Shown: positions 7,640 through 17,188, numbered from the stretch's first letter. The stretch is DNA of 64,000 nucleotides from an uncultured bacterium (GCA_949294395.1 CASFGU010000047.1:1-64000); one strand, 5' to 3'. Translations and numbers: made by a program. Notes: a model not told the origin generated them from the sequence alone.

Positions 7640-9373
7640 TTATTTAATTTTTTTAACGATTTCTATTAAATGTTCAACGGCGACCTCAGGTTTAACCGTT
7701 TCAACTTCGCCGGTTTCTCTTGTTTTGTATTCAACAAACCCTTCAGTAATTGTTTTTCCGACAGTCACGCGATAAGGAAATCCGATTAAGTCTGCGTCTT
7801 TAAATTTAACCCCCGCACGCTCGTCGCGGTCGTCAAGAACGACTTCAACGCCTGCTTTTTTGAGTTCTTCATACATTTTTTCGGCAGTTTCCATCTGTAA
7901 TTTATCCTGAATATTCACAGGAACAATTACAACGTGGTAAGGCGCAATTGATATAGGCCATTTAATACCGTGTTCATCATAGTGTGCCTCAACTGCAGCC
8001 GCTGCTGTTCTGGAAATTCCTATCCCGTAACAGCCCATAATATAAGGGTGTGACTTGCCGTTCTGGTCAAGATAAACTGCGTTCATCGGTTTTGAATATT
8101 TTGTGCCGAGTTTGAAGATGTTGCCGACTTCAATCCCTTTTGTAACTTTTAACGGTTTGCCGCATTCAGGGCAGAAATCACCGGCTTCTACGAGCCTGAT
8201 GTCGGCATATTGAAGATTTTCAACGCCTAAATCCGAAAGATTTGTCCCGACCTGATGTTTGTCAGTTTGGTTAATTCCGACGACAAAATTTTTCATTTCT
8301 CTAACAGTTTCATCTGCAATAATAGGAATATTTTTCATTCCTTTAGGCCCGATGAACCCCGGAACGGCGTCAAAACCGTGCTCTGTCATCAATTCTGCAA
8401 TTTCGGCAGAGGAGGCAATTCGTATATCATTTCCGCCGGCTGCGTTCATTAACTTGGTTTCTTCAACGGCCCTGTCTGCTCTGATAAGCGCAATAACAGG
8501 CTTTTTATCAACTATATAAACTAACGATTTCAAAATCAGGGTTGACGGAATATTTAAAAATTTGCTTAATTCTTCTATTGAATGGGTGTTTGGAGTGTCA
8601 ATTATTTTCGTTTCTGTAAAGTAATCTTTTCCGTCAACAACAGCTGCCGGTAATTTTGATACTGCATGATTTGAATTCGCAGCATAACCGCATTCACAGT
8701 AGAATACGTCATTTTCACCGGCGTCGGTATCGGTTATTACCATAAATTCATGCGAAACGCTTCCGCCGATTGCGCCTGAATCTGACTGAACCATTTTTGT
8801 ATCAAGCCCGCAGCGGTCGAAAATTCGTTTATACGCCCGCGCCATATTTTGATATTCTTTATCTAAGCCTTCTTCTGACGTATCAAAACTGTAGGCATCT
8901 TTCATTATGAATTCTCTGCCGCGCAGAAGCCCGTATCTCGGGCGGACTTCATCACGGAATTTTGACTGAATCTGGTATAAGTTAACCGGCATTTGTTTAT
9001 AAGATTTCAACCCGTCGCGTGCAATTGCGGTAATAATCTCTTCGTGAGTAGGTCCGAGGCACATAACTCTGTCATGGCGGTCTTTCAACCTCATAAGTTC
9101 CTTTCCGTAAGCATCCCATCTGCCGGATTCTTCCCAGAGTTCTTTCGGCTGGACAAACGGCATTAAAAGTTCCTGCGCACCGGCTGCGTCCATTTCTTCT
9201 CTTACTATATTTTCAATCTTTTTCAAAACTCTCCACATAAGGGGCAAATAGTTGTAAACACCCGAGGTTAATTTTCTTATATATCCGGCTCTTGCAAGCA
9301 TTTTATGTGAAATTACCTCCGCATCAGCCGGAAACTCTCTCAGGGTTTGAACAAATAATTTTGACATTCTCAT
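7640..9373 (-). CDS. proS: Prolyl-tRNA synthetase
   Basis: Charges tRNA-Pro in the cytoplasm. The 577-residue length and architecture are those of the bacterial type: a class II catalytic core with motif 1 near the N-terminus, motif 2 with SKFRDEVRPRYGLLRGREFIMKD (from about residue 135), a YbaK-like editing insertion at about 230-380, and motif 3 in MGCYGIGISRTAAAAVEAHYD (near residue 440), followed by the anticodon-binding domain. The start MRMSKLF is preceded by GAGGA at proper spacing. It is a single-gene unit with its own terminator. Confidence 0.97.
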   Translation of the reverse strand: MRMSKLFVQTLREFPADAEVISHKMLARAGYIRKLTSGVYNYLPLMWRVLKKIENIVREEMDAAGAQELLMPFVQPKELWEESGRWDAYGKELMRLKDRHDRVMCLGPTHEEIITAIARDGLKSYKQMPVNLYQIQSKFRDEVRPRYGLLRGREFIMKDAYSFDTSEEGLDKEYQNMARAYKRIFDRCGLDTKMVQSDSGAIGGSVSHEFMVITDTDAGENDVFYCECGYAANSNHAVSKLPAAVVDGKDYFTETKIIDTPNTHSIEELSKFLNIPSTLILKSLVYIVDKKPVIALIRADRAVEETKLMNAAGGNDIRIASSAEIAELMTEHGFDAVPGFIGPKGMKNIPIIADETVREMKNFVVGINQTDKHQVGTNLSDLGVENLQYADIRLVEAGDFCPECGKPLKVTKGIEVGNIFKLGTKYSKPMNAVYLDQNGKSHPYIMGCYGIGISRTAAAAVEAHYDEHGIKWPISIAPYHVVIVPVNIQDKLQMETAEKMYEELKKAGVEVVLDDRDERAGVKFKDADLIGFPYRVTVGKTITEGFVEYKTRETGEVETVKPEVAVEHLIEIVKKIK

Positions 9374-9519
9374 AATCTTTAATTCCTCATTTGTTTTTCA
9401 GTGCTTTTATTTTACCATGCTGAAAAGTAAATTTAAACAGCGTTCTTCTTGAATTTATATCGCAGTTTACACAAAATATGCCTAATACTGTCATGTAGAA
9501 CTTGTTTGACAAAGCGAAC

Positions 9520-9565
9520 CAAAATTTTTAAGATCCTGAAACAAGTTCAGGATGACAAAAATTTT
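9520..9565. repeat. Palindromic intergenic repeat
   Basis: CAAAATTTTTAAGATCCTGAA (9520-9540) and TTCAGGATGACAAAAATTTTG (9545-9565) form a long imperfect stem around a four-base centre. The core GATCCTGAA...TTCAGGATGAC is a type of palindrome often found repeated in AT-rich bacterial genomes. The rest of the 9374-9657 gap holds nothing I can identify. Confidence 0.55.
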
Positions 9566-9657
9566 GAGTGAGCCTGTCCTTACGAAGTAAACTTATATAT
9601 AAATCCAGTTTTCTGCTGAAAAATTTTAGGCCGTTCAAAGTTTCGGGCACTGCTGTT

Positions 9658-10584
9658 TTAGCCGTTTAACGCCTCAAGTTCTTTCAGTATAATTTTCTCT
9701 GGTGCAGAGAGGGTGTCTTTGTGTTCCAGGGCAAGTTTAAGTCCGTTTTCGTAAGCTTCAAGGTTTCCGAGTTTTTTGTCAATCTGGGCTTCTATATAGA
9801 ACAAATCTCCTGACTGTATTCCGGCAGATGCTGCACGTTCTATAATTCCGGAGGCGTCATCATACAGCCCCTGTTTTGCAAGAATTTTGGCGTAATTGAT
9901 GTATGCCTCCTGATCTTTAGGATTTAATTCAATTGTTTTTTCAAGTTTGATAAGCGCATCGGAAAGGTTACCGTTTTCAAAATCAATAACAGCAAGGTTA
10001 TAATATGCCCAGCTGTAATCCGGTGAAAGTTCCAGCACTTTTTCAAACTCCCCTGCGGCACTTTCAGAATCTCCGAGTTCTTTGAGAATGTTGCCTGTGT
10101 AAAAATGCGCGTAAATATCCTCATCGTTTAAGTCAATTGTGTTTTGAAAGTGATTAAGCGCGTCTGCAAGATTACCTTTCTTTAGCAGGCAAATCCCGAG
10201 GCTGAAGTGGGTGTTTGAGTCGTTATTATCTTTTTCTAGAACTGTTTGAAAACATTTTATCGCATCATCATACTCCTCAACTTCTGTTAAAACAAGCCCG
10301 AGGTTATAATAAGCGTCCGTTTCCTCCGGCGAAAGTTCTATTGCTTTTAAATAAGCTTCTTTGGCTTTTTCAAAGTTTTTGAGCTTTTCGTATGAAATCC
10401 CGAGGTTGTAGAAAATCCCGCTGTCGTTTTCAAAGATTTTTGAAAGATAAAGAAAGTGTTGCAAAGCTTCTTCTGAAAAACCGCTGTCAAGCAATAACAC
10501 GGCAAGCTGTCTGCGCACCTGATAATTCTCGCTGTCCTGCTGCAGAATTTCCTGTAATTCCTGTATTTTTTCAATTTTTGACAT
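9658..10584 (-). CDS. TPR-repeat protein
   Basis: 308 residues made almost entirely of about eight tetratricopeptide repeats, with consensus positions such as GIFYNLGISYEKLKNFEKA, AYYNLGLVLTEVEEYDDA and AHFYTGNILKELGDSESA. There is no signal peptide or membrane segment, so it is probably a cytoplasmic scaffold. The last third becomes irregular (GLYDDASGIIERAASAG). A promoter with TTGCTA and TATTAT places the transcription start near the ATG, and no ribosome binding site is visible. The partner is unknown. Confidence 0.85.
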   Translation of the reverse strand: MSKIEKIQELQEILQQDSENYQVRRQLAVLLLDSGFSEEALQHFLYLSKIFENDSGIFYNLGISYEKLKNFEKAKEAYLKAIELSPEETDAYYNLGLVLTEVEEYDDAIKCFQTVLEKDNNDSNTHFSLGICLLKKGNLADALNHFQNTIDLNDEDIYAHFYTGNILKELGDSESAAGEFEKVLELSPDYSWAYYNLAVIDFENGNLSDALIKLEKTIELNPKDQEAYINYAKILAKQGLYDDASGIIERAASAGIQSGDLFYIEAQIDKKLGNLEAYENGLKLALEHKDTLSAPEKIILKELEALNG

Positions 10585-10590
10585 ATCTTG

Positions 10591-10618
10591 ATAATAACAC
10601 TTTTTTTTGATTTAGCAA
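10591..10618 (-). promoter_or_regulatory. Promoter of the TPR gene
   Basis: On the minus strand: TTGCTA (10618-10613), a 16-base spacer, TATTAT (10596-10591), then six bases to the ATG at 10584. A sigma-70-type promoter at this spacing would yield a leaderless transcript. Confidence 0.5.
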
Positions 10619-10748
10619 CTTTTTAACTTAAAGGTCTTTAAGTTCTTTAATGCTGTGCTTTTGCGCTGTTATATTCTCTGCCGCACCGGATACTTGCATT
10701 TTTTATAAAAATTGCTAGAATAATATGTATTCCAAGGAGGATTTAGAG

Positions 10749-11423
10749 ATGAAATTAAAATTATTTTCAATAATTCTTGTGCTGTTTCTTGCTGTGCAGA
10801 CAGTTCTTGCAGCACCGTTTAATGCAAATGCTAAAACAAAAAGAATTCCGGCAGGAACAAAATTTCAACTGCAGCTTTTGAACACGCTTTCTACAGCGCG
10901 TCAGACCGGTGAACCTTTTTCTGCAATTCTTGTAACAGACCAGACTGCGGATTCTGATGTAATTCTTCCGTCCGGCTCTCTTGTGCGCGGAAGCATTAAA
11001 AAAATTGTGCCTTCAAAAAGAATGTCGAAAGGTGCAATTCTTTATCTGGATTTTGACCATATAGTTACCCCGAACGGCAGACAGCTTCCTCTGACACTCT
11101 CGCTTGTCGGAAGGACTGATATGACTTATGACGGCGGAATTACCACAACACGCGGATATTCTGATGCCGTAAAAAAAAGCTGGGCAAAAACCGTTGATAT
11201 TACAAAAAATTCCATTGAATGGGGAAATGACATAGTAAATGACGGGCCTGCAAAATATGTAACTGTTCCGTTAGCAGCAATAGGCGGCGGAATTGGCGGC
11301 GGAGCATTCTTCATCTATGATGCTATTGCAGATATGATAAGGAAAGGCGAGGATGTAAATCTGAATTCCGGCGAGGTTATAAATGTAATTCTGGTTGATC
11401 CGATTGACGTTCCTGTTATTTAA
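10749..11423 (+). CDS. Secreted protein of unknown function
   Basis: 224 residues from the ATG at 10749, chosen because AAGGAGG lies eight bases upstream; the earlier ATG at 10725 overlaps that site. A signal peptide is clear (MKLKLFSIILVLFLAVQTVLA, cleavage before APFN). The mature part has a beta-rich repeat (IPAGTKFQLQLLNTLSTARQ, then ILPSGSLVRGSIKKIVP), resembling the C-terminal beta domains of VirB10/TrbI-like proteins, but similarity is weak. A Gly-rich hydrophobic segment (IGGGIGGGAFFIYD) is at about 185-200. It is probably periplasmic or membrane-linked; no function can be assigned. Confidence 0.75.
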   Translation: MKLKLFSIILVLFLAVQTVLAAPFNANAKTKRIPAGTKFQLQLLNTLSTARQTGEPFSAILVTDQTADSDVILPSGSLVRGSIKKIVPSKRMSKGAILYLDFDHIVTPNGRQLPLTLSLVGRTDMTYDGGITTTRGYSDAVKKSWAKTVDITKNSIEWGNDIVNDGPAKYVTVPLAAIGGGIGGGAFFIYDAIADMIRKGEDVNLNSGEVINVILVDPIDVPVI

Positions 11424-11438
11424 TAAATAAAACAAATA

Positions 11439-11477
11439 AAAATACCGCCCCCGATTAGTTCTAAGGGCGGTATTTTT
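11439..11477. terminator. Bidirectional terminator
   Basis: AAAATACCGCCC and GGGCGGTATTTT form a 12-bp stem around a 14-base loop, with A/T runs on both flanks, between the convergent secreted-protein gene and argS. Confidence 0.85.
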
Positions 11478-11513
11478 ATTTTAACATTTCTAGCAATCAG
11501 TCAAGTTCAACCT

Positions 11514-13265
11514 TTACATTCTCTCCGGTGCGGTTACTGCAAGAATATCAAGGGCATTGTTTAAAACTTTCTTAACTGCAACAACCAGCGCCAGTCTTGC
11601 TTTCATCATTTCTTTGTCATCTGAAATTACACGGTTTGCATTGTAGAATGAATGAAATTCCGACGCAAGTTCCTGTACGTAACGGCAGATTGTATAAACC
11701 TGTCTTGTTTCCGCTGACATTTTTATCATTGATTTGTATTCCTCAAGTTTTAATATAAGCTTTTTAGCGCTTTCAATTGTCGGCAGGATTGTTTCAGGAT
11801 TGTAACTGTTTATAAGTTCATCAAGTTCTGTCTTAGAGAGCGGTGCAGGTGTTTTTTCTCCTGTTTCGGTGTTAAGTTTTTCTTCTGTTGCGTTGCGTAA
11901 AATCGAGCAGGCTCTTGCGTGTGCGTATTGAACATAAAATACAGGGTTTTCGTCGCTGTTTGTTTTAGCAAGTTCAATATCAAAATCAAGAGTTGTGTCA
12001 ATATTTCTCATTGCCATCCAGAATCTTGTTGCGTCAACGCCTACTTCCTCTATCAAATCATCAAGGGTCACCATATTTTTACGTTTGCCCATGCGGACTT
12101 CGTTTCCGTTAATAACAAGGTTAACAAGCTGTCCTAAGAGAATTTCGAGTTTGTTCGGGTCATAACCGAGTGCTTCAATGGAGGCTTTCACACGGGCTAC
12201 ATAGCCGTGATGGTCTGCTCCCCAGATGTTAATCATTCTGTCAAATCCGCGCTCTAATTTATCTATATGGTATGCAATATCTGCTGTAAGGTATGTGTTG
12301 GAGCCGTCGGCTTTTTTGATTACTCTGTCCTGATCGTCGCCGTAGTCTGATGATTTAAACCAGTCAGCGCCATCTTTCTGGTAAATTTTTCCGCTGTCTT
12401 TGAGCTTTTGAACACATTCCTCAACCTTGCCGGATTTATGAAGAGTTAATTCCGAATAGAAATTATCAAAGTGAACACGGAAGTTTTCAAGGAGTTCTTT
12501 TTGCAGACGTTCCATTTCAGCTTTTGCAAAGTCGGAGAGTCTTTTGGCGTCAAAGTACCCCTCACACTCATTCCCTCTCCCGCAAGTGGCGAGGGAGGTT
12601 AATTTATTAATTTCTATATATTTTTTTGCAACAGGAATTAAGTAATCTCCAGGGTAGAAGTTTTTTCTTTCTGTTTCGTCTGTCGGAAAATCAATGTCTT
12701 CACCAAGCTGCTGACGTACACGTATGGCAAGAGAGTTGCCGAGTTTCGTAATCTGAGAGCCTGCGTCATTAATGTAAAATTCCTGATAAACCTCGTGGCC
12801 GTAAAATTTTAAAAGATTAGCAAGTACCGACCCCATGGCAGCCCAGCGTCCGTGACCGATATGAAAAGGCCCTGTCGGGTTTGCGGAAACGTATTCAAGA
12901 ATTATTTTTTCAGTTTTTACCTTTTCAGGTTTACCGTAATTTTTATCTTTTTTAAATATTTCCGCAACTGTATTTTTCAGGAGAGTTTTTCCGGTCTTAA
13001 AGTTGATAAACCCGCCAATAACCGAGTATTCATTATCTTCAGGAACTATATAAGAAACAATAGTGTTAGCAATCATTGGCGGAGCAATTCTGGCATGTCT
13101 TGCAAGCGACGAAACATTTATCGCGAAATCTCCGAAATCAACATTCTTAGGACGCTCTGTAGAAAGAGTGCCTCTGGTGTATTCTTTCATTTCGCCGAGC
13201 TTACCGTCTTTTATCGCTTTTTCTATTGCTGTTTCAATTTCATTTAAAAAATAATCTTTAATCAT
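11514..13265 (-). CDS. argS: Arginyl-tRNA synthetase with an in-frame palindromic insertion
   Basis: Charges tRNA-Arg. Class I signature ANPTGPFHIGHGRW lies near residue 125 and the KMSKS equivalent is VRMGKRKNMVTLDD. The C-terminal DALR domain follows. I chose the ATG at 13265 (MIKDYF) because AGGAGAG lies just upstream; the frame is open further back with no such site. At about residues 221-235 a GC-rich palindrome (12573-12598) is read in frame as LTSLATCGRGNECEG, just before YFDAKRLSDF; flanking protein sequence looks normal. This looks like a palindromic repeat tolerated in a surface loop. Two tRNA-Arg genes lie 4 kb away. Confidence 0.95.
   Translation of the reverse strand: MIKDYFLNEIETAIEKAIKDGKLGEMKEYTRGTLSTERPKNVDFGDFAINVSSLARHARIAPPMIANTIVSYIVPEDNEYSVIGGFINFKTGKTLLKNTVAEIFKKDKNYGKPEKVKTEKIILEYVSANPTGPFHIGHGRWAAMGSVLANLLKFYGHEVYQEFYINDAGSQITKLGNSLAIRVRQQLGEDIDFPTDETERKNFYPGDYLIPVAKKYIEINKLTSLATCGRGNECEGYFDAKRLSDFAKAEMERLQKELLENFRVHFDNFYSELTLHKSGKVEECVQKLKDSGKIYQKDGADWFKSSDYGDDQDRVIKKADGSNTYLTADIAYHIDKLERGFDRMINIWGADHHGYVARVKASIEALGYDPNKLEILLGQLVNLVINGNEVRMGKRKNMVTLDDLIEEVGVDATRFWMAMRNIDTTLDFDIELAKTNSDENPVFYVQYAHARACSILRNATEEKLNTETGEKTPAPLSKTELDELINSYNPETILPTIESAKKLILKLEEYKSMIKMSAETRQVYTICRYVQELASEFHSFYNANRVISDDKEMMKARLALVVAVKKVLNNALDILAVTAPERM
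12573..12598. repeat. Short palindrome inserted in argS
   Basis: CCCTCTCCCG / GGCGAGGGAGG around a CAAGT centre. It matches the intergenic copy at 140-166 at about 23 of 26 positions. It is much more GC-rich than argS around it. Upstream ACCCCTCAC also resembles the flank of the 140-166 cluster (ACCCCTCAC near 291). Confidence 0.7.
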
Positions 13266-13426
13266 CTTTTTCTCTCCTGTAGTTTTAATATTAACATAAA
13301 CAAATAAGAGTAGAAACAACAAATATGACAGGCCGGAGAGTGACGCTTTCAGCTTGCTGCTGTCTGCCGCTGCCTTTAATGAATTTGAGTATTGCTGTTA
13401 TTATTTTTCATATTTTCTGTTTGTAA

Positions 13427-13432
13427 TATAAT
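13427..13432 (+). promoter_or_regulatory. -10 element of mgtE
   Basis: TATAAT six bases before the ATG at 13439, with no ribosome binding site between. A leaderless transcript is likely. The -35 is weak (TTTTCA at 13405-13410). Confidence 0.45.
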
Positions 13433-13438
13433 GTTTAT

Positions 13439-14806
13439 ATGATGAATATTGAAAACATTACGGAGCGCATCCGCGAAATATTAGAAGATGAAACCTCCGG
13501 TCAGCTTAAGGATGAGCTGAACGGGTATCATGTTGCGGATCTGGCGGATATTTTTCAGGAATTGAAGCCCGAGGAGCGCCTTACATGTTTTAAACTTCTT
13601 GATGTTGATAAGGCGGCGGACTTGATGGAATATCTGCCCGCACAGACTCAGGTTGAACTCTTAAGCGATATTGACGAAGAATTAGCCTCAAAAATTCTTA
13701 CACGACTGCCGCACGATGCGGCTGCTGACGTTCTCGGGGATATGGAAGAAGATGAGAGTGAAACTTATCTCGATAAACTTCCGCATAAATTTTCAGAAGA
13801 AGTCAGAGAACTTTTGACATACAACGAGGATACAGCAGGCGGGATTATGAACCCTGTTGTTCTTACCGTTAATTCTGATATGAGTGTTCAGGATGTGTTG
13901 AATTATATAAGGATTAAGGCCGAGCAGGATAATATGGAGCTTTATTACGTCTATGTGACAGACAAGCAAAACCATCTGCTCGGAGTTGTTTCACTGCGCA
14001 AGCTTCTTACTTCTCCTATTAATCAAAAAGTAGAAGATATTATGATTTCTGATATAGTGAAACTGCATGTTGACGATTACAGTGATTATATCATTGACGA
14101 ATTTATGAAATATCAGTACAACGCGCTTCCTGTTGTCGATTTGTACAACCGGCTTAAGGGAATGATTACGTGGGATGATGTTCATGATTTGTTTGAAGAA
14201 GAAACTACTGAAGAAATCTACCAGTCATCAGGTATTTCAACCGAGATGGTCGATGAAGATGAAATTCTTTCAGGTAATATTTTAAATGCAATTAGAGCAA
14301 GAACCCCGTGGCTTTTTATAACACTTCTGGGCGAGTTTGTTGCGGTAAATGTTGCAAACCACTTTGATCATACACTTGCGGCACTGCCAATTATAGCAAT
14401 ATTTATGCCGCTTCTTGCAGGATTAGGCGGAAATATTGGAACGCAAAGTATTACGCTTATGGTACGCGGGCTTTCTACAGGTCAGGTAACATTAAGTTCC
14501 GCTTTTCACCATATTTTGAGGGAAGCTTTTATAGGGCTGATTATCGGCGGATTTTTCGGGGTACTGGTTACTCTTGCAACATGGGGATGGCAGCATAATG
14601 CAGAATTGGGCGTTGTTGTCGGTGCTGCCATGGTTGTTAATATGACTATGGCTACAATAATCGGCACTTTTACTCCGTTTGCTTTAAAATCAATGAATGT
14701 TGATCCTGCAGTGGCCTCGGGGCCGGTTATTGCTACAACTATTGATGTTGTCGGGCTTGCCGTTTACTTTACACTGGTATCAATTTTTCTTGTACACGTA
14801 ATGTGA
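13439..14806 (+). CDS. mgtE: Magnesium transporter MgtE
   Basis: A 455-residue Mg2+ channel. Domains in order: N-terminal superhelical MgtE_N (about 1-130, with ADLADIFQELKPEERL), two CBS domains (about 135-255, starting TAGGIMNPVVLTVNSDMSV), a plug helix, and the C-terminal membrane domain of five helices with GLGGNIGTQSITLMVRGLSTG and PVASGPVIATTIDVVGLAVYF. Asp in the TTIDVVG motif forms the Mg2+ pore site in known structures. CBS and N domains close the pore when Mg2+ is plentiful. ATGs lie at 13439 and 13442; either could serve. Confidence 0.96.
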   Translation: MMNIENITERIREILEDETSGQLKDELNGYHVADLADIFQELKPEERLTCFKLLDVDKAADLMEYLPAQTQVELLSDIDEELASKILTRLPHDAAADVLGDMEEDESETYLDKLPHKFSEEVRELLTYNEDTAGGIMNPVVLTVNSDMSVQDVLNYIRIKAEQDNMELYYVYVTDKQNHLLGVVSLRKLLTSPINQKVEDIMISDIVKLHVDDYSDYIIDEFMKYQYNALPVVDLYNRLKGMITWDDVHDLFEEETTEEIYQSSGISTEMVDEDEILSGNILNAIRARTPWLFITLLGEFVAVNVANHFDHTLAALPIIAIFMPLLAGLGGNIGTQSITLMVRGLSTGQVTLSSAFHHILREAFIGLIIGGFFGVLVTLATWGWQHNAELGVVVGAAMVVNMTMATIIGTFTPFALKSMNVDPAVASGPVIATTIDVVGLAVYFTLVSIFLVHVM

Positions 14807-14902
14807 TTTTGATAAAATCCGCAGTTTACTGTATATTTTTTATTATGGTTTATAATAAAATATTTTTGTATTAAATCTTAAACTAAATAGGTATTGAAAG
14901 TT

Positions 14903-16261
14903 ATGACAAACGAAACAAACAGAAGAATAAGACCGAGAGCCGAACAAAATCAGGAAAATGCAAGACAGAACGAATATTTAAAACAGATGAAAAAAGAACA
15001 GGAAGCGCAGTCGAGATTTGTGCGCGGGGTTTTTATTTTTCTGGCAATTGTCGTATGTGTGTTCGCAGGTATTTGTCTGCTTGCAGGAAATCAGAAGCTT
15101 GTTAATGACATTTTCGGTGAAGATTCTGCTGCCGCAAAAATGTTTGCAAAAATTGCAAAAGATAACGATTACAAAGAAAAAGCCGAGTTTGTTCTGCCTT
15201 TTGGTCCCAGAAAGCAAAATATTCTGCTTCTCGGTGTCGATGCCAGCGAAAATAAAGACGATTTATGGACAGGAACAAGAACCGATACGATTATACTTGT
15301 GAATATTGATCCCCGTTCAAAGTCTGTTAATGCAATTTCAATACCGCGTGACAGCAAGGTTTATTTACCGGATAACCACGGTATTCAAAAGATTAATGCG
15401 GCCCATGCAATCGGCGGCGTCGGGATGACTATACGCACTGTTGAAGATACTTTAGGGGTTAAGGTTGACAGATATATTATGGTTCATGATAATGCAGTCA
15501 GAGCAATTGTAGAGGCACTCGGCGGGGTTGATGTTTATGTTGAAAAACCTATGAGGTACCACGATTACTCCGGAAAGCTTCATATAGATCTTTCTAAGGG
15601 CGAACACAGGCTTACTCCGGATGAAGCTGTCGGTTATTTAAGATTCCGTCATGACGCGCTCGGTGATATTGGACGTACTCAGCGCCAGCAGTGGTTTTTA
15701 AGAGGTCTTTTAAATGAGCTTCAAAAACCGGAAACAATTGCTAAAATACCTGAAATTATATCTGTGGTTCAAAAATATGTTAAGACAAATATGTCGCTGT
15801 ACGAACTGTCACAGTATGCTGCTATGACAAAACATATTGATATGGATAAAATTGAAATAGCAACGCTTCCCGGGGCTCCTAATAAAAAAGGGTATATAAG
15901 CTACTGGATTCTCGATCCTGAAAAAACTCAGGAAGTTGTTAACAGGTTAATCTACAGAGAAAAAGTTCATCCTGATGATGCCGTACAATTTAAAGCAAGT
16001 GTTATGTACACAACAGGTAACGAGGACAGGGCAAATATTGTAAAATCAGAGCTTGAAACTGCAGGCGTAAATGTTTCCTGCACAGGACATCTTTCAAGAA
16101 CTCATACCCAGTTTATTGCACATTCCAAAAATGTTACAAATGAGTATTTTAACTGGTTAAAGAAGAAAACCCCGTCAATTTCAGGTTACCAGTTTGTCTA
16201 TGAACCTGTAAATTACTACTGCGGCGAAACTGATTTTACTATAGTTGTTGCCGGAAATTAA
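14903..16261 (+). CDS. LytR-CpsA-Psr (LCP) family cell-wall glycopolymer ligase
   Basis: 452 residues with a cytoplasmic basic N-terminus, one membrane helix (about 40-63), an LCP domain (about 100-280) and a C-terminal LytR_C domain (about 360-452). LCP hallmarks are visible: ILLLGVDASENKDD, RTDTIILVNIDP, SIPRDSKVYLPD, and FRHDALGDIGRTQRQQ with the catalytic/pyrophosphate-binding Arg. Family members transfer polyprenyl-linked glycopolymers to peptidoglycan. In this genome it could attach the product of the 33-55 kb polysaccharide locus to the wall; that link is inference. The ATG at 14903 is preferred over the TTG at 14894. Confidence 0.9.
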   Translation: MTNETNRRIRPRAEQNQENARQNEYLKQMKKEQEAQSRFVRGVFIFLAIVVCVFAGICLLAGNQKLVNDIFGEDSAAAKMFAKIAKDNDYKEKAEFVLPFGPRKQNILLLGVDASENKDDLWTGTRTDTIILVNIDPRSKSVNAISIPRDSKVYLPDNHGIQKINAAHAIGGVGMTIRTVEDTLGVKVDRYIMVHDNAVRAIVEALGGVDVYVEKPMRYHDYSGKLHIDLSKGEHRLTPDEAVGYLRFRHDALGDIGRTQRQQWFLRGLLNELQKPETIAKIPEIISVVQKYVKTNMSLYELSQYAAMTKHIDMDKIEIATLPGAPNKKGYISYWILDPEKTQEVVNRLIYREKVHPDDAVQFKASVMYTTGNEDRANIVKSELETAGVNVSCTGHLSRTHTQFIAHSKNVTNEYFNWLKKKTPSISGYQFVYEPVNYYCGETDFTIVVAGN

Positions 16262-16349
16262 TTGTGCTGTGTGTATTTTTACTTACAGGTATAGACAGAA
16301 TTTAAAAAATATGCTATTTTATGTACGTATTAAAAAGTGAGGTTATGTT

Positions 16350-16940
16350 ATGGAAAAAATGTTTGTGAGCGGCAGCATGCCTGTTATTATAATAGCGGTT
16401 GTTGTTCTGGCTATCCTTTACGGGATTTACTATTCGTTAATTCAAAAGAAAAACAAGGCGAAAGAAGCTTTTTCAAGTATTGATGTTCAGTTGAAAAAAA
16501 GGTATGACCTTATACCGAATGTTCTGTTTATTGCAAATAAATTCATGGAGCATGAAAGAGGGCTTCTGGAGGATATTACAAAACTCAGAGCGCAGGCTGC
16601 AAAAATACCTGCTGATTTAAATAATGCTGCACAGAAGCTTGATCTTGACGCTAATATAGCAGGAAAGATGGGGCAGCTTATGGTTGCTGTTGAAAATTAT
16701 CCGCAGTTAAAATCCGATCAAACAATGATTCAGGCAATGCAGACTTACAATGAACAGGAAGAACATATTGCTGCAGCAAGAAGATTTTACAACTCTGCTG
16801 TACTTGAACTTAACAACGCTGTAGAAATATTTCCGAGTTCAATGGTTGCGGCTATGCTGAATATTAAACAGCTTCCATTCTTTGAAGTTAAAAACGAGCA
16901 GGAACGCGAAGCAATTGATGCAAGTAAATATTTTAAGTAA
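16350..16940 (+). CDS. LemA family protein
   Basis: 196 residues: an N-terminal membrane helix (about 10-30) followed by a long helical-bundle domain. The segment KEAFSSIDVQLKKRYDLIPNV is the LemA family signature. The C-terminal FPSSMVAAMLNIKQLPFFE is also conserved in the family. LemA proteins are inner-membrane anchored with cytosolic or external helices and their function is poorly known. A GAGG site precedes the ATG, and an intrinsic terminator follows. Confidence 0.9.
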   Translation: MEKMFVSGSMPVIIIAVVVLAILYGIYYSLIQKKNKAKEAFSSIDVQLKKRYDLIPNVLFIANKFMEHERGLLEDITKLRAQAAKIPADLNNAAQKLDLDANIAGKMGQLMVAVENYPQLKSDQTMIQAMQTYNEQEEHIAAARRFYNSAVLELNNAVEIFPSSMVAAMLNIKQLPFFEVKNEQEREAIDASKYFK

Positions 16941-16967
16941 GAAATTAAATAATTAAAAATTCTATGA

Positions 16968-16996
16968 CGGCGGTTTTGATAAAAACCGCCGTTTTT
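16968..16996 (+). terminator. Intrinsic terminator after lemA-like gene
   Basis: CGGCGGTTTT and AAAACCGCCG form a 10-bp stem (about 16968-16991) followed by TTTTT. Confidence 0.85.
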
Positions 16997-17022
16997 GTAG
17001 TATAATATTTTTGAAATTATGT

Positions 17023-17096
17023 GTGCCTGTAGCTCAGATGAATAGAGCGTCGCTCTCCGAAGGCGAAGGCCGCGGGTTTGACTCCCGCCAGGCACA
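17023..17096 (+). tRNA. tRNA-Arg (CCG)
   Basis: Acceptor stem GTGCCTG/CAGGCAC, a D-arm with AGCTCAGATGAATAGAGC, anticodon stem TCGCT/GGCGA with loop CTCCGAA (anticodon CCG, reads CGG), and T-arm GCGGGTTTGACTCCCGC. The discriminator is A. CCA is not encoded. A TATAAT lies at 17001-17006, 16 bases upstream. Confidence 0.9.
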
Positions 17097-17188
17097 ATGT
17101 TATAATAATACCGGTTGACAGCCGGTTTCTCTGAAACCATAAGGGGGATAGGAGTTTAAAAAAAATCTTTCTCCCTTTATAAATAAAT

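Noticed and set aside
9520-9565. Considered as the intrinsic terminator of the TPR gene
   Set aside because: The stem centre is AT/GC mixed with no clean T run after it, and it resembles a dispersed palindrome.
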